A stretch of DNA of 64,000 nucleotides from an uncultured Porphyromonadaceae bacterium (GTDB lineage Bacteria > Bacteroidota > Bacteroidia > Bacteroidales > Muribaculaceae). Where the stretch lies: NCBI GenBank assembly GCA_902491625.1, contig CABUIO010000002.1, positions 145,457 to 209,456 on the forward strand, read 5' to 3'. The position numbers and the translations under genes are program-made. The notes under the pieces were generated by a model. It saw only the letters and a program-made list of their open reading frames with translations. It did no database searches and was not told the origin of the DNA. Every line of letters starts with the position of its first letter. The stretch's first letter is position 1. Positions 44,627 to 52,236 of the stretch are shown here, one piece after another.

Positions 44627-46951
44627 TCACTTTATCAGGGAATCCATATCATTCTGGCTCTCGTCATAGGCGCCCTGGGCCTTGCGGTTGCCGAACACGT
44701 ATGTGAGCGTCAGATTGACGCTGCGCTGACTGCGGAAATTACGCGTATAGTAAGAATAATACGGCGTCTCGTTATAGCGGTCAAAGCGCTTGTACAGAAG
44801 GCTCTGCACCGAGAGATTAGCCCTCAGGCATTTGAAAAACACCTTCGACAGTTTGAGTGAGACCGAATAATCCGACTTATGGCTCTGCACCAATCCCTTG
44901 CTGCCGCTGCGATAGAAACCCCACAACTCAATATTTGTTCCAAGCGGACGTACTATAAAAGTGAGGAACGTCCTCGCCGACCATCTCCAGGAATGCGACG
45001 ACAGCGACTCACCGTTGAGGATGCCGCGCTCGTTGTCATATGAGGCTCCCGCGGTCGCCTTCAACCTTATGAAGTCGACGTAAGTGTCGTTATAAGTAAG
45101 CTCGAAGCTAAGATGTTTCGATTTTCCGAAGTCTCCGGTGCTCGTGACGGTGTTTCCCTCCTCGTCGAAATAGGTGTAGTCCAGTGACCTTTTGGGATGG
45201 AATCCATAATATGCGCTGAAAAAGATCTTGCCGAGCACACTGTAATCCAGATCGAAATTTCTCCACCGTGTCACAGAGAGGAAAGGATTTCCAACAGTAT
45301 ATGAGTTGTCGGATGTCCAACGTCGGAAAGGATTCATCTTGTCTATCCAGGGCAGATCTCCGCTTTCCGAGTATCCAAGGGATATCGACTGCGACGCCTT
45401 AGGAAGGTCGAACGATACGGAGACCTTGGGAAGCACCAGCCAGTCGTTGCGGCGAAAATTATCGTTGCCGACTGTCTGCACGCCGCTACTGTGGTAATAT
45501 TCCCCGCGCAACCCGGCGTCCACATAAAACCACGGCACAAGCTGTGCGGAATAGGACGCATACATATCATGGGTGTTGCTGCGGAACACAAAACGGTCGC
45601 TTGCCTGCGATATGAGATTGGCGACGTCGGATTTCGAATAGGCATATTCATAACCGAACCTGAAATCTCCTGTGAATGTCGGTTTGTAGCTGTATTTTGC
45701 ATACGCGTTAAGATATTCCATCTTCTGACGCGTGAGATCTGTGGCGTCATAAATGCCATTGTAAAGATAGTCGGTATTGTTCCGGGTATCCTGATAGGAA
45801 TATGTGGCCTTCAGCTCCAGATCTGACCCGCGGGGGTCTGTGGTCAGCGTATAGCGAAGCGCCGAAGCCACGAATGGATTATCCATCGGCTTATGGTTTT
45901 TAGAGGCAAAGCTGTCGGCGCCGTCCTTCCTTGAGTCGGTGGTCAGGGTATAAATGTCGCTTTTGTTCGCTGTGCCTCCCATACGCAGCGACGCGGCAAG
46001 CTCACTACGAGGGGTCAGATTGTACGTGGCCGACAGATTGCCGAAGAGCTGTGTGCCGTGAAGATAATCCTTTGTGTCGTTGTAAGTGGAATATCCTAAT
46101 TGTGTGTAGTCATACTCGTTGGCACTATGATTGTGGATGTCATGGAAGCTGTATGTGATTCCAGCACCTAAGTGCAGTTTCCCTTTCTGATAGCCGAGCC
46201 ATAGATTGTCGTGGGTCAGGAATTCATAATCCGCGAAAGTATTGTAGGAATAAAGGCTTCCTACAACCCCTTCGTTAGGATTCTTCACCACAACATTGAT
46301 TATGCCCAATGAAGACGAATTGTGATACTCGGCTCCGGGATCGGTGATAAGCTCCACATACTTGATATTGCCCGGGGGCATAGACCGTAGACTCGCGATC
46401 ACAGCGTCCTGAGGCTCGATAGGAAGTTTGCCGTTGATATAGATTATTGTATTGTCCTTGCCCGCCATCAGAACCTTGTCATCGCCGCTGACTTCCACAA
46501 GCGGTAGTGTCTTCAACACGTCCAGTCCTATCATCGCCTCTCCAGGCAAAAGCTTGGGGACTACAACGTATTTGCCCGCCTCGCGCCTCACAGTCCCCGG
46601 CTTATAGGCTGTCACGACTACTTCGCCAAGAGTCGTAGTGGCCGGATCCAATGAGACTGTCAGAGTTTCATTGTCGTCGACCTCCAGAACCTTTGGCTGG
46701 AATCCTATTCTCTCAACCCGGAGCTGGAACTTTCCTTCGCCTGTCCGTATGAGAAAATCACCTGCGACATCGGTCATTACAGTGCCCACCATAGTTGAGT
46801 CATCGCTATTGAACAACGTCACCACCGCTTCCTGAATAGCAGTCGAACTACCATCCACGACCTTACCCCTGACATCCGCCAAAGCTTCCAACGAAGAAAA
46901 AAGAGTCAAAGACAGCATCAGGGTCATTACAAATTCATTTGATTTTCTCAT
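44627..46951 (-). CDS. outer-membrane TonB-receptor-like beta-barrel of the RiPP cluster
   Basis: 774 residues. The signal peptide FVMTLMLSLTLFSSLEALA is followed by a carboxypeptidase-regulatory-like domain (DVRGKVVDGSSTAIQEAVVT, about 28-100) and a plug domain (TTTLGEVVVTAYKPGTV, YVELITDPGAEYHNSSSLGI, INVVVKNP). A barrel of about 560 residues completes it. It belongs to the same OMP_b-brl_3 group as the protein at 5484 but keeps the extra N-terminal domain. The start is at 46951 (MRKSNEF); 46960 is also possible. It sits between the precursor genes and the exporter on one strand. In the cluster it could pass the product through the outer membrane, re-import it, or serve as the producer's receptor; I cannot tell which. 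Confidence 0.87.
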   Translation of the reverse strand: MRKSNEFVMTLMLSLTLFSSLEALADVRGKVVDGSSTAIQEAVVTLFNSDDSTMVGTVMTDVAGDFLIRTGEGKFQLRVERIGFQPKVLEVDDNETLTVSLDPATTTLGEVVVTAYKPGTVRREAGKYVVVPKLLPGEAMIGLDVLKTLPLVEVSGDDKVLMAGKDNTIIYINGKLPIEPQDAVIASLRSMPPGNIKYVELITDPGAEYHNSSSLGIINVVVKNPNEGVVGSLYSYNTFADYEFLTHDNLWLGYQKGKLHLGAGITYSFHDIHNHSANEYDYTQLGYSTYNDTKDYLHGTQLFGNLSATYNLTPRSELAASLRMGGTANKSDIYTLTTDSRKDGADSFASKNHKPMDNPFVASALRYTLTTDPRGSDLELKATYSYQDTRNNTDYLYNGIYDATDLTRQKMEYLNAYAKYSYKPTFTGDFRFGYEYAYSKSDVANLISQASDRFVFRSNTHDMYASYSAQLVPWFYVDAGLRGEYYHSSGVQTVGNDNFRRNDWLVLPKVSVSFDLPKASQSISLGYSESGDLPWIDKMNPFRRWTSDNSYTVGNPFLSVTRWRNFDLDYSVLGKIFFSAYYGFHPKRSLDYTYFDEEGNTVTSTGDFGKSKHLSFELTYNDTYVDFIRLKATAGASYDNERGILNGESLSSHSWRWSARTFLTFIVRPLGTNIELWGFYRSGSKGLVQSHKSDYSVSLKLSKVFFKCLRANLSVQSLLYKRFDRYNETPYYSYYTRNFRSQRSVNLTLTYVFGNRKAQGAYDESQNDMDSLIK

Positions 46952-47038
46952 AATGGACATTTTATTTAGATGATTTCACTTTTCGATAACAAATATGCGC
47001 ATTGCTCTGACATAATCACTTCTAGACCGGACTACAAT

Positions 47039-47317
47039 TTACGAAATTCCGCTTTCACACGGATCCATCATATTCGTTGGAAGTGGATTTAAACACTGTT
47101 TATTGTCAGCCTTGGCACATACATTTTCTAAGAAATTAGTACATAGATTATTCTCAACCGAGCATACAGATTCGGCATAGTTAACACATTTATCATAATT
47201 ATCTCCTCCAATCGAATTGTCAACACTACATAATAGCATCGATTGAGTATCCTCGAACGTGCTTGATGCAACCAAGCCGTCAACATATCGGTTGATTTTT
47301 GCAAGTTGCTTATTCAT
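47039..47317 (-). CDS. RiPP precursor peptide 1 (Gly-Gly leader, six-Cys core)
   Basis: 92 residues. The 38-residue leader (KINRYVDGLV helix, DTQSMLLCS) ends at Gly37-Gly38 in SIGGDN. The 54-residue core starts DNYDKCVNYAESVC and contains six Cys (CVNY, C, CTNF, C, CLNP, C); the first five are 6-7 residues apart. It is last of four tandem paralogues on the minus strand. I infer that the radical SAM enzyme encoded upstream modifies the core and that the C39 exporter removes the leader. It has one extra Cys in the leader (residue 30). Visible AT content is higher than in the flanking genes. Confidence 0.85.
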   Translation of the reverse strand: MNKQLAKINRYVDGLVASSTFEDTQSMLLCSVDNSIGGDNYDKCVNYAESVCSVENNLCTNFLENVCAKADNKQCLNPLPTNMMDPCESGIS

Positions 47318-47348
47318 ATAATATTTTTATCTTATAGTTAATTGTATA

Positions 47349-47375
47349 GGTATGCCGACAATTAGTCGGCATACC
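47349..47375 (-). other. stem-loop between precursor genes 2 and 1
   Basis: A perfect 11-bp stem (GGTATGCCGAC with GTCGGCATACC) and 5-base loop lie 31 bases before the ATG of precursor 1. No T tract follows on the minus strand, so it is more likely an RNA-stability or attenuation element than a full terminator. Confidence 0.6.
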
Positions 47376-47422
47376 CTTTAAAGAGTAGGTCTAAATTCCT
47401 ATTTTACAAAAGGATGGTCAAC

Positions 47423-47710
47423 TTATCCGCCGCACGTATCGACAACCATGTTTGTGCTTCCAGGTGGTTTGAGATAGTTTGTGCATTCCGTATTGGTTGA
47501 TAGAGCGCACGCTGCCTCATAGTAGTTGGTACACTTGTTGTTGATCACACCACTACATGCAGTCGCCGTGTAATTAACACATGTTTTTTTGTTGTCTCCA
47601 CCAATTTCATTACTCTCAACAGACAGTAACATCGATTGCGTGTCCTCACCGACTTGTCGCGAAGAGACAAGTTCCTCCACATATCGGTTGATTTTTGATA
47701 ATTGATCCAT
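47423..47710 (-). CDS. RiPP precursor peptide 2 (most regular six-Cys core)
   Basis: 95 residues from the ATG at 47710 (the frame is open to 47755, but only this start gives the MDQLSKINRYVEEL leader shared by the set). Leader of 38 residues ends EIGG. The core has Cys at exact 8-residue steps for the first five (C-x7 four times): CVNYTATA, CSGVINNK, CTNYYEAA, CALSTNTE, CTNYLKPP, with a sixth Cys in VVDTCGG. Odd-numbered blocks carry C-x-N-Y and even blocks do not, making a 16-residue module. The segment NNKCTNYYEAACA is nearly identical to one in precursor 3, pointing to recent duplication. Confidence 0.88.
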   Translation of the reverse strand: MDQLSKINRYVEELVSSRQVGEDTQSMLLSVESNEIGGDNKKTCVNYTATACSGVINNKCTNYYEAACALSTNTECTNYLKPPGSTNMVVDTCGG

Positions 47711-47812
47711 AGGCTCAATAATATTGGGGTTAATGTATGGCTGCATTCTATACATCAGGTCAAGACCGAACGCAGAATATAAGTTTCCTGACCCTATATC
47801 GGATTTTGAAAT

Positions 47813-48097
47813 TCACTCAGGAGGTTTTGAGAAATTCCGGCAATTACGGTTATCGGATTTGGCACACGCCTTCTCATAATAGTTCGTACAGCGGTTGTTC
47901 TTCACCGTTTTACAAGACTTTTGCGCTTCGTTTGTAGCGCCGCAACTCTCCGCACGATAGTTGGAGCACACCCTCGGATTATCGCCACCGATGATTTCCG
48001 TTCCCCGCGAGAACAGCCTCGACTGCATCGCGCCATCAATAAGCCCCGATGCTTCCAAGCCCTTAATATACCGGTTTATTCTATCAATATGTTTCAT
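47813..48097 (-). CDS. RiPP precursor peptide 3 (Gly-Gly leader, six-Cys core)
   Basis: 94 residues from the ATG at 48097 (MKHIDRINRYIKGLEAS; the longer frame to 48133 adds residues not seen in the paralogues). The leader again ends at Gly37-Gly38 (IIGGDN). The core has six Cys: CSNYRAES, CGATNEAQKS, CKTVKNNR, CTNYYEKA, CAKSDNRN, CRNFSKPPE, ending without the C-terminal Thr-Cys-Gly of precursors 2 and 4. An inserted C-x7 block distinguishes it. Leader hydrophobic pattern and position in the tandem array match the other three. Confidence 0.86.
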   Translation of the reverse strand: MKHIDRINRYIKGLEASGLIDGAMQSRLFSRGTEIIGGDNPRVCSNYRAESCGATNEAQKSCKTVKNNRCTNYYEKACAKSDNRNCRNFSKPPE

Positions 48098-48136
48098 GCT
48101 GTGTTGATTTAAAAAATTTATAGTTAAACACAACCT

Positions 48137-48412
48137 TTAGCCAGCACAGGTGTCATAAATTTCCTCTCCACCTCCCGGATGGAATTCACATTTGCCAGAA
48201 TTGGAGGATTTATCGCACACGGTACCATAGTTGGAACAATCTTCATTGGAATCAGAGCAGTTTGTAGTCCCATAATTTCTACAACTTTTATTGCCGTCCC
48301 CTCCTATAACAGAGTTATTCGCAGAAAGCGATAACAACTGTAAACCATCGATCGGATTCCGTGAGTCTTTTAAACGCTCTATGTAATCGTTTATGATCTG
48401 TAGATTTGTCAT
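48137..48412 (-). CDS. RiPP precursor peptide 4, nearest the maturase
   Basis: 91 residues. Leader MTNLQIINDYIERLKDS to SVIGG (Gly37-Gly38); core of 53 residues with six Cys: CRNYGTTN, CSDSNED, CSNYGTV, CDKSSNSGK, CEFHPGGGEEIYDT, CAG. Two C-x-N-Y blocks are retained; the third block is changed to CEFH and followed by a Gly-rich turn. It is first after the maturase gene (31 bases downstream) and the most divergent of the four, though leader length is exactly conserved. The downstream gap to precursor 3 is 39 bases. Confidence 0.86.
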   Translation of the reverse strand: MTNLQIINDYIERLKDSRNPIDGLQLLSLSANNSVIGGDGNKSCRNYGTTNCSDSNEDCSNYGTVCDKSSNSGKCEFHPGGGEEIYDTCAG

Positions 48413-48443
48413 ATTGTCTATTTTTTAATATTTGTATTTTAAT

Positions 48444-49748
48444 CTATTTAATAAAATGATAAATGAACCTGTTAAGGATTATCTCATCCTTGTGCGCCTC
48501 GGAATAGCCATGGAGGCAGTTGCCGTCATCAGGATGTTCCATGGCTTTCTGACGACATCCTCCCGCACACAGCGGAGCGATGCGACAATTTTTACATGAT
48601 TTCCTCTGAAACTTCGCGTGTCGGCGGCGCTCGTTATAGTTCGGGTGGTGCCATGTAGCGATGCCGTCAGGATTCAGATGACCTAAAGGAGGTGTCTTGG
48701 CGAAATCGCGGGCGGTACACTTATAAAGATCGCCATTATAGTTCACAAGCAGGTAGTTGTGTTTGTCGCCATAGCATGAATTGCGCACATAATCCTGCAC
48801 GAGATGCGAGGTGGCATAAAGTCCCGCCTCCTTGGCTTCGGAGATGTACGTGCCGATTATGTTTTCTATCTTTTCTTTGTTTTCCTCGCGGACATCCTGC
48901 CAAACACGCTGGAAATCAAAACGCATCAGGCGCTTGCTGTCCTCCGGTAGATCTCGGAAGATCTTGACGATATCGCCTACACTGGCAAGATTTTCTTCGG
49001 TGTAATTGACGCGGACAAGAACATGCATTCCGGCAGAGAGTGCGTTACGGATATTTCCAATGATGGTGTCGAAACTTCCTTCTCCTGAGGTTGAGCATCT
49101 TGTTTTGTCATGAAATTCGCGACCTCCATCAAGAGTGATCTGGAAACTTGAATCGTATCTTGAAAGAAAGTCCACGACATCAGGACGCAACAGATAGCCG
49201 TTAGTGGTGAAGTGTACCGTCATTCCAACCGAATGCGATTTACAGACTTCGTCGCACATCTCAATAAGAGGTCTTACATTATCCTTGAAATATAGAAGCG
49301 GCTCACCTCCGAAAAATGAAAGGTTGAATTGCCGTGTAGATGGATTCTCCGAGAGATAGCGTTGGAGATAAGCCACGACAGATTCCATAACTGCGGTATC
49401 CATTTTCGATCCCGCCACATGGCCTTCATAGCAGTACCAGCATCTGAAATTACAGTTTATAGTCGGGTTAACCGTGATCTGCAAACAATCAGTCGAGCCA
49501 TCAATTTCGTCGATGAGGCGAATGAGTTCACTGTCTTCGTCAAAATCGTCGTCAACGGTTATTCCGGCCTCTGCGAGGTCATCAGAGACCTTTGCCGGAA
49601 GATTTGATAAATCCCCGGATTCGATATGTCCGTCCATCTCTTTTTCTACTACAACGTACATATCTTTCAATGCACCGAAGTATAAAGTACGGCTCTCGGA
49701 AAGGGCTATTCTTGATGTGAATTTACTTTTTTTCATCTTCTCCGTCAT
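48444..49748 (-). CDS. radical SAM/SPASM peptide maturase
   Basis: 434 residues from MTEKMKKSKFTSR at 49748; the frame is open to 49919 but the promoter at 49782-49813 excludes longer starts. After a roughly 90-residue N-terminal region (possible leader-binding part) comes the radical SAM motif C99-x3-C103-x2-C106 (NCNFRCWYCYEGH), then FFGGEP at 145-150 and FTTNG at 180-184. The C-terminal SPASM domain has Cys325, Cys344, Cys385, Cys388, Cys394, Cys398 and Cys411 (CKNCRIAPLCAGGC), enough for two extra iron-sulfur clusters. Enzymes of this build install thioether or carbon-carbon crosslinks in Gly-Gly-leader peptides. It is the first gene of the cluster, 31 bases before precursor 4, so those are its likely substrates. 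Confidence 0.93.
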   Translation of the reverse strand: MTEKMKKSKFTSRIALSESRTLYFGALKDMYVVVEKEMDGHIESGDLSNLPAKVSDDLAEAGITVDDDFDEDSELIRLIDEIDGSTDCLQITVNPTINCNFRCWYCYEGHVAGSKMDTAVMESVVAYLQRYLSENPSTRQFNLSFFGGEPLLYFKDNVRPLIEMCDEVCKSHSVGMTVHFTTNGYLLRPDVVDFLSRYDSSFQITLDGGREFHDKTRCSTSGEGSFDTIIGNIRNALSAGMHVLVRVNYTEENLASVGDIVKIFRDLPEDSKRLMRFDFQRVWQDVREENKEKIENIIGTYISEAKEAGLYATSHLVQDYVRNSCYGDKHNYLLVNYNGDLYKCTARDFAKTPPLGHLNPDGIATWHHPNYNERRRHAKFQRKSCKNCRIAPLCAGGCRQKAMEHPDDGNCLHGYSEAHKDEIILNRFIYHFIK

Positions 49749-49781
49749 TGCGTTAATGGTGTGTTCAAGTCTTAATGAATG

Positions 49782-49813
49782 CAAAGAAAAACAAATATTT
49801 TCTACCAACCAAA
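49782..49813 (-). promoter_or_regulatory. promoter of the RiPP cluster
   Basis: On the minus strand TTTG (49813-49810), 20-base spacer, TTTCTTTG (49789-49782; one mismatch to TAnnTTTG). Predicted start near 49775, giving a short leader to the ATG at 49748. No other promoter-like match was found before precursor 4. Confidence 0.6.
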
Positions 49814-49989
49814 TTATTTGACTAAAAATTTCAAAGAAAATTTTCCGCATCACAAAATCCGTGTCAGAGAAGAAGTGCTTATTTGTAATGAAATGGCGCG
49901 TTTTATTATGAATCTGCATTTATAATCAGTCATGAGTTTCCGCATATAATATACGGACATTTCCGCAAAGAGCGGCATTGCCGCAAGGC

Positions 49990-50560
49990 ACTGCAAAAAG
50001 CCACTGTCCGAACGTTGCGACGGAGCGTCTGTCGACGCTCCGTCGCTCCATCCGTCCAACGTTATATTAAAACCGCAAATCTCTGGCAACCAACTAAGTG
50101 CAGGCTGCATCATGGTGCAGCCGCGCCCCACATACTCCTGCGCTCCGGCGCTCCGCGCTTTTGACGCGGAGATACAGTCAAAACGGCTTCGTTCGGATCG
50201 CCCGTACAGAGCTTTATATATGTCATGTTCTCCATCCCCGGAGCTTACGCTGCCGGGCTTCCACCGGACGATGTCCGGAGTTAACAAGATCAAATGGCCT
50301 CCGACCTTTCGCCTTGTCTTACGCCGGGGTGTGCGTCCGTGTCGTGGCGGACGTGCCGTGGCACGTCCCTACGGGGCTTTCGCCGGGGCGAAGAAGGGAC
50401 AGGCCGCTAAATAAAATAACACGTCGCGGAGAGACGCGTGCAGGGTAAAGACTTTACCGCACGACGTCGCTCCGCGACTCTATGTCATGGGATATACCCA
50501 TCCCGGAGCTGAGGCTCCGGGCTACTGTCGGGTCGGCCTTACAGGCCTTTCCTAAGTTCA
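49990..50560. repeat. dispersed palindromic repeats upstream of the RiPP cluster
   Basis: The 880-base gap 49749-50628 holds no supported gene. After AT-rich leader it contains GACGGAGCGT/ACGCTCCGTC (50019-50028 with 50035-50044), a near-palindrome on CATCATGG (50103-50122) like the one at 3406, a GTCGCGGAG...CTCCGCGAC inverted repeat (50423-50479) like 11775-11830, and a CCGGAGC...GCTCCGGGCTA block with GGCCTTACAGGCCTTTC (50504-50557) like 8196-8250. The repeats form the boundary between lower-GC cluster DNA and ordinary genes. Confidence 0.75.
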
Positions 50561-50628
50561 CGCCACTTTTTGATACATCCTTTATAAGGACTCAGCGGTC
50601 TGACCGCATTTTCGGCACATTTACGATT

Positions 50629-51291
50629 TTAGAAGTTATAGCCGAGGGTGAAGGTAGCGCGGTTCTCGTGGAATTTCACGGGATCAGAATCCTTGAGCAT
50701 GTTACACATGCCGACAGAGCCGCTGACGCCGAAGTAGAATTTCTGGTAGCTGACGCCGGCACCGAAGCCCCAGAGGCAGTCAACACGGTTGTAGATAGCT
50801 TCGTCGCCGTAAAGGCTGTCGGAATGGCTCTTGCCAGCCACTTTCTCGTGGGCGTCGGCTGTGAATCCGACCTCAAGCTCGGGACCTGTAAAGACATACA
50901 CTTTCCACTCAGGGGTGAAATCGAAGTGATAGCCAAGCATCACGGGCACGCGCATACCAAATTTGCGGACAGAACCGCTCACGAGGTCTTCCTGACTTGT
51001 GACAACGTCGTCGAGACCATAGGCATTGTAGTAGAGCTTGAGTCCCGGCTCAACATAGAAGTTGGCCACGACAGGCACGTTGTAGATGGCTCCGGCCTCG
51101 AAACCGCCGCCGTTCTTGAACACCTTGACACTCTCGCCGTTGGCCTTGAATTTGCCCGGACATGTCACTTCACCGCCTACACGAATTCCGAAATAGGCAC
51201 GGTTGGAAGGGTTGTTGAGAAGATAATCCTGAGCCGAGACGCCCATCACGCTCAATGCTGCAAAGGCCGCAGCAAGTAAAAATTTTTTCAT
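50629..51291 (-). CDS. outer-membrane beta-barrel protein, paralogue A
   Basis: 220 residues. Signal peptide FLLAAAFAALSVMGVSA, then QDYLLNNPSNRAYFGIRVGG and about ten beta strands (FYVEPGLKLYYNAYGLDD, KFGMRVPVMLGYHFDF, VYVFTGPELEVGFTADA), ending in FTLGYNF with the terminal Phe used for barrel insertion. This is the small porin-like OMP_b-brl_2 type. It is clearly related to the divergently transcribed gene at 51504: KFGMR[VI]PVM, [FL]FTGPE[LF]E[VI]GFT and KFHEN are shared. Function unknown; such barrels are usually structural or adhesive. Confidence 0.86.
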   Translation of the reverse strand: MKKFLLAAAFAALSVMGVSAQDYLLNNPSNRAYFGIRVGGEVTCPGKFKANGESVKVFKNGGGFEAGAIYNVPVVANFYVEPGLKLYYNAYGLDDVVTSQEDLVSGSVRKFGMRVPVMLGYHFDFTPEWKVYVFTGPELEVGFTADAHEKVAGKSHSDSLYGDEAIYNRVDCLWGFGAGVSYQKFYFGVSGSVGMCNMLKDSDPVKFHENRATFTLGYNF

Positions 51292-51302
51292 AATTCTTTT
51301 GG

Positions 51303-51340
51303 GTTTAGATAATGTTTAGATAATGTTTAGATAATGTTTA
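51303..51340. repeat. 11-bp tandem repeat in a divergent promoter region
   Basis: GTTTAGATAAT occurs three times in a row (51303-51335) plus a partial copy, within the leader of paralogue A (its ATG is 12 bases away on the minus strand). An 11-base period is one helical turn. Confidence 0.8.
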
Positions 51341-51372
51341 ACCGTGGATCAGGTCGCGAATCCGAGGCAGTA

Positions 51373-51403
51373 AAAAATTACCGCCTCTTTTGTAATTAAC
51401 AAC
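51373..51403 (-). promoter_or_regulatory. candidate promoter of paralogue A
   Basis: On the minus strand GTTG (51403-51400), 19-base spacer, TAATTTTT (51380-51373), one mismatch in each box. It physically overlaps the plus-strand promoter at 51389-51419. Confidence 0.45.
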
Positions 51404-51419
51404 TTTTTCATTACCTTTG
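51389..51419 (+). promoter_or_regulatory. promoter of paralogue B
   Basis: TTTG (51389-51392), 19-base spacer, TACCTTTG (51412-51419); exact boxes. Predicted start near 51426. Confidence 0.75.
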
Positions 51420-51503
51420 TTCTGTTGCTAAGCCGCCTTTGCATCCTATTCTCCGGCATACAGCGCGACCGCAATGAATATCAATCACTTAAAACGCAAT
51501 GTT

Positions 51504-52235
51504 ATGAAACGAAATTTACTTCTGTTGCTTCTCGCGGCCATTTCCGCAATCTCCGTCAATGCCGCCGACGACAACGACGAATATATCTTCCGCAATCCTT
51601 CGGGCTACTGGGGCATCCGCGCCTCCTACAACCTCACTGTTCCGGGCGAATACACTTTCTCCAAGACAAAGAAAGAGAGTGTTTTCAATCCCGGAAGCGG
51701 ATTCGAAGCAGGCGTGACGCGTCTGATTCCTCTCGTCTCGGGTCTCTACCTTGAGCCGGGAGCGATGCTGTTTCTGGACACCTACAGCGTCAAGTCCGAC
51801 AAAGTCTACCTTTTCCAGAACGGAACAAGCATATCGACTAATAAATTCGGTATGCGAATCCCCGTGATGGCAGGATGGCAATTCAAATTCGGCGATAAGG
51901 TCAAACTTAATCTTTTCACGGGTCCCGAATTTGAGATCGGTTTCACCGGAAATACCACATACGGATACTATAACGGAGAAGAGACCAAGTTCGACATTTA
52001 TTCCCCTCATACTCCAAACCGCATCCGGAATATAGCCGTGCTGTGGGAAGTGGGTACAGGCGTAAGTTTCAAAAAATATTATCTCGGAGTCAGCGGACAT
52101 TTCGGACTCACCGACATGAGCAACAACAATCCCGAAAAAAAATTCCACGAGAACCACATCATGGTGACTCTCGGACTCAACCTCAACACCTACAACAAGA
52201 AGAAGCGCTCCAAATCCGTAGAAACCAATCAGTAA
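51504..52235 (+). CDS. outer-membrane beta-barrel protein, paralogue B
   Basis: 243 residues from [20 protein letters not shown] (signal peptide); an in-frame ATG at 51474 would add ten residues before it. The mature part starts [20 protein letters not shown] and runs through beta strands shared with paralogue A ([51 protein letters not shown]). A basic tail ([13 protein letters not shown]) extends past the last strand, unusual for a barrel end. The acetyltransferase gene begins one base after its stop, so it shares a transcript with the sugar genes downstream. Confidence 0.85.
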   Translation: MKRNLLLLLLAAISAISVNAADDNDEYIFRNPSGYWGIRASYNLTVPGEYTFSKTKKESVFNPGSGFEAGVTRLIPLVSGLYLEPGAMLFLDTYSVKSDKVYLFQNGTSISTNKFGMRIPVMAGWQFKFGDKVKLNLFTGPEFEIGFTGNTTYGYYNGEETKFDIYSPHTPNRIRNIAVLWEVGTGVSFKKYYLGVSGHFGLTDMSNNNPEKKFHENHIMVTLGLNLNTYNKKKRSKSVETNQ

Positions 52236-52236
52236 A

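Noticed and set aside
49749..49919. 57-residue upstream extension of the maturase
   Set aside because: Extends beyond the predicted transcription start; composition AT-rich and hydrophobic without a family match.
50098..50448. Short open frames of about 100-116 residues between the RiPP cluster and the barrel gene
   Set aside because: They lie wholly in palindromic repeats, overlap each other in different frames and lack any conserved motif.
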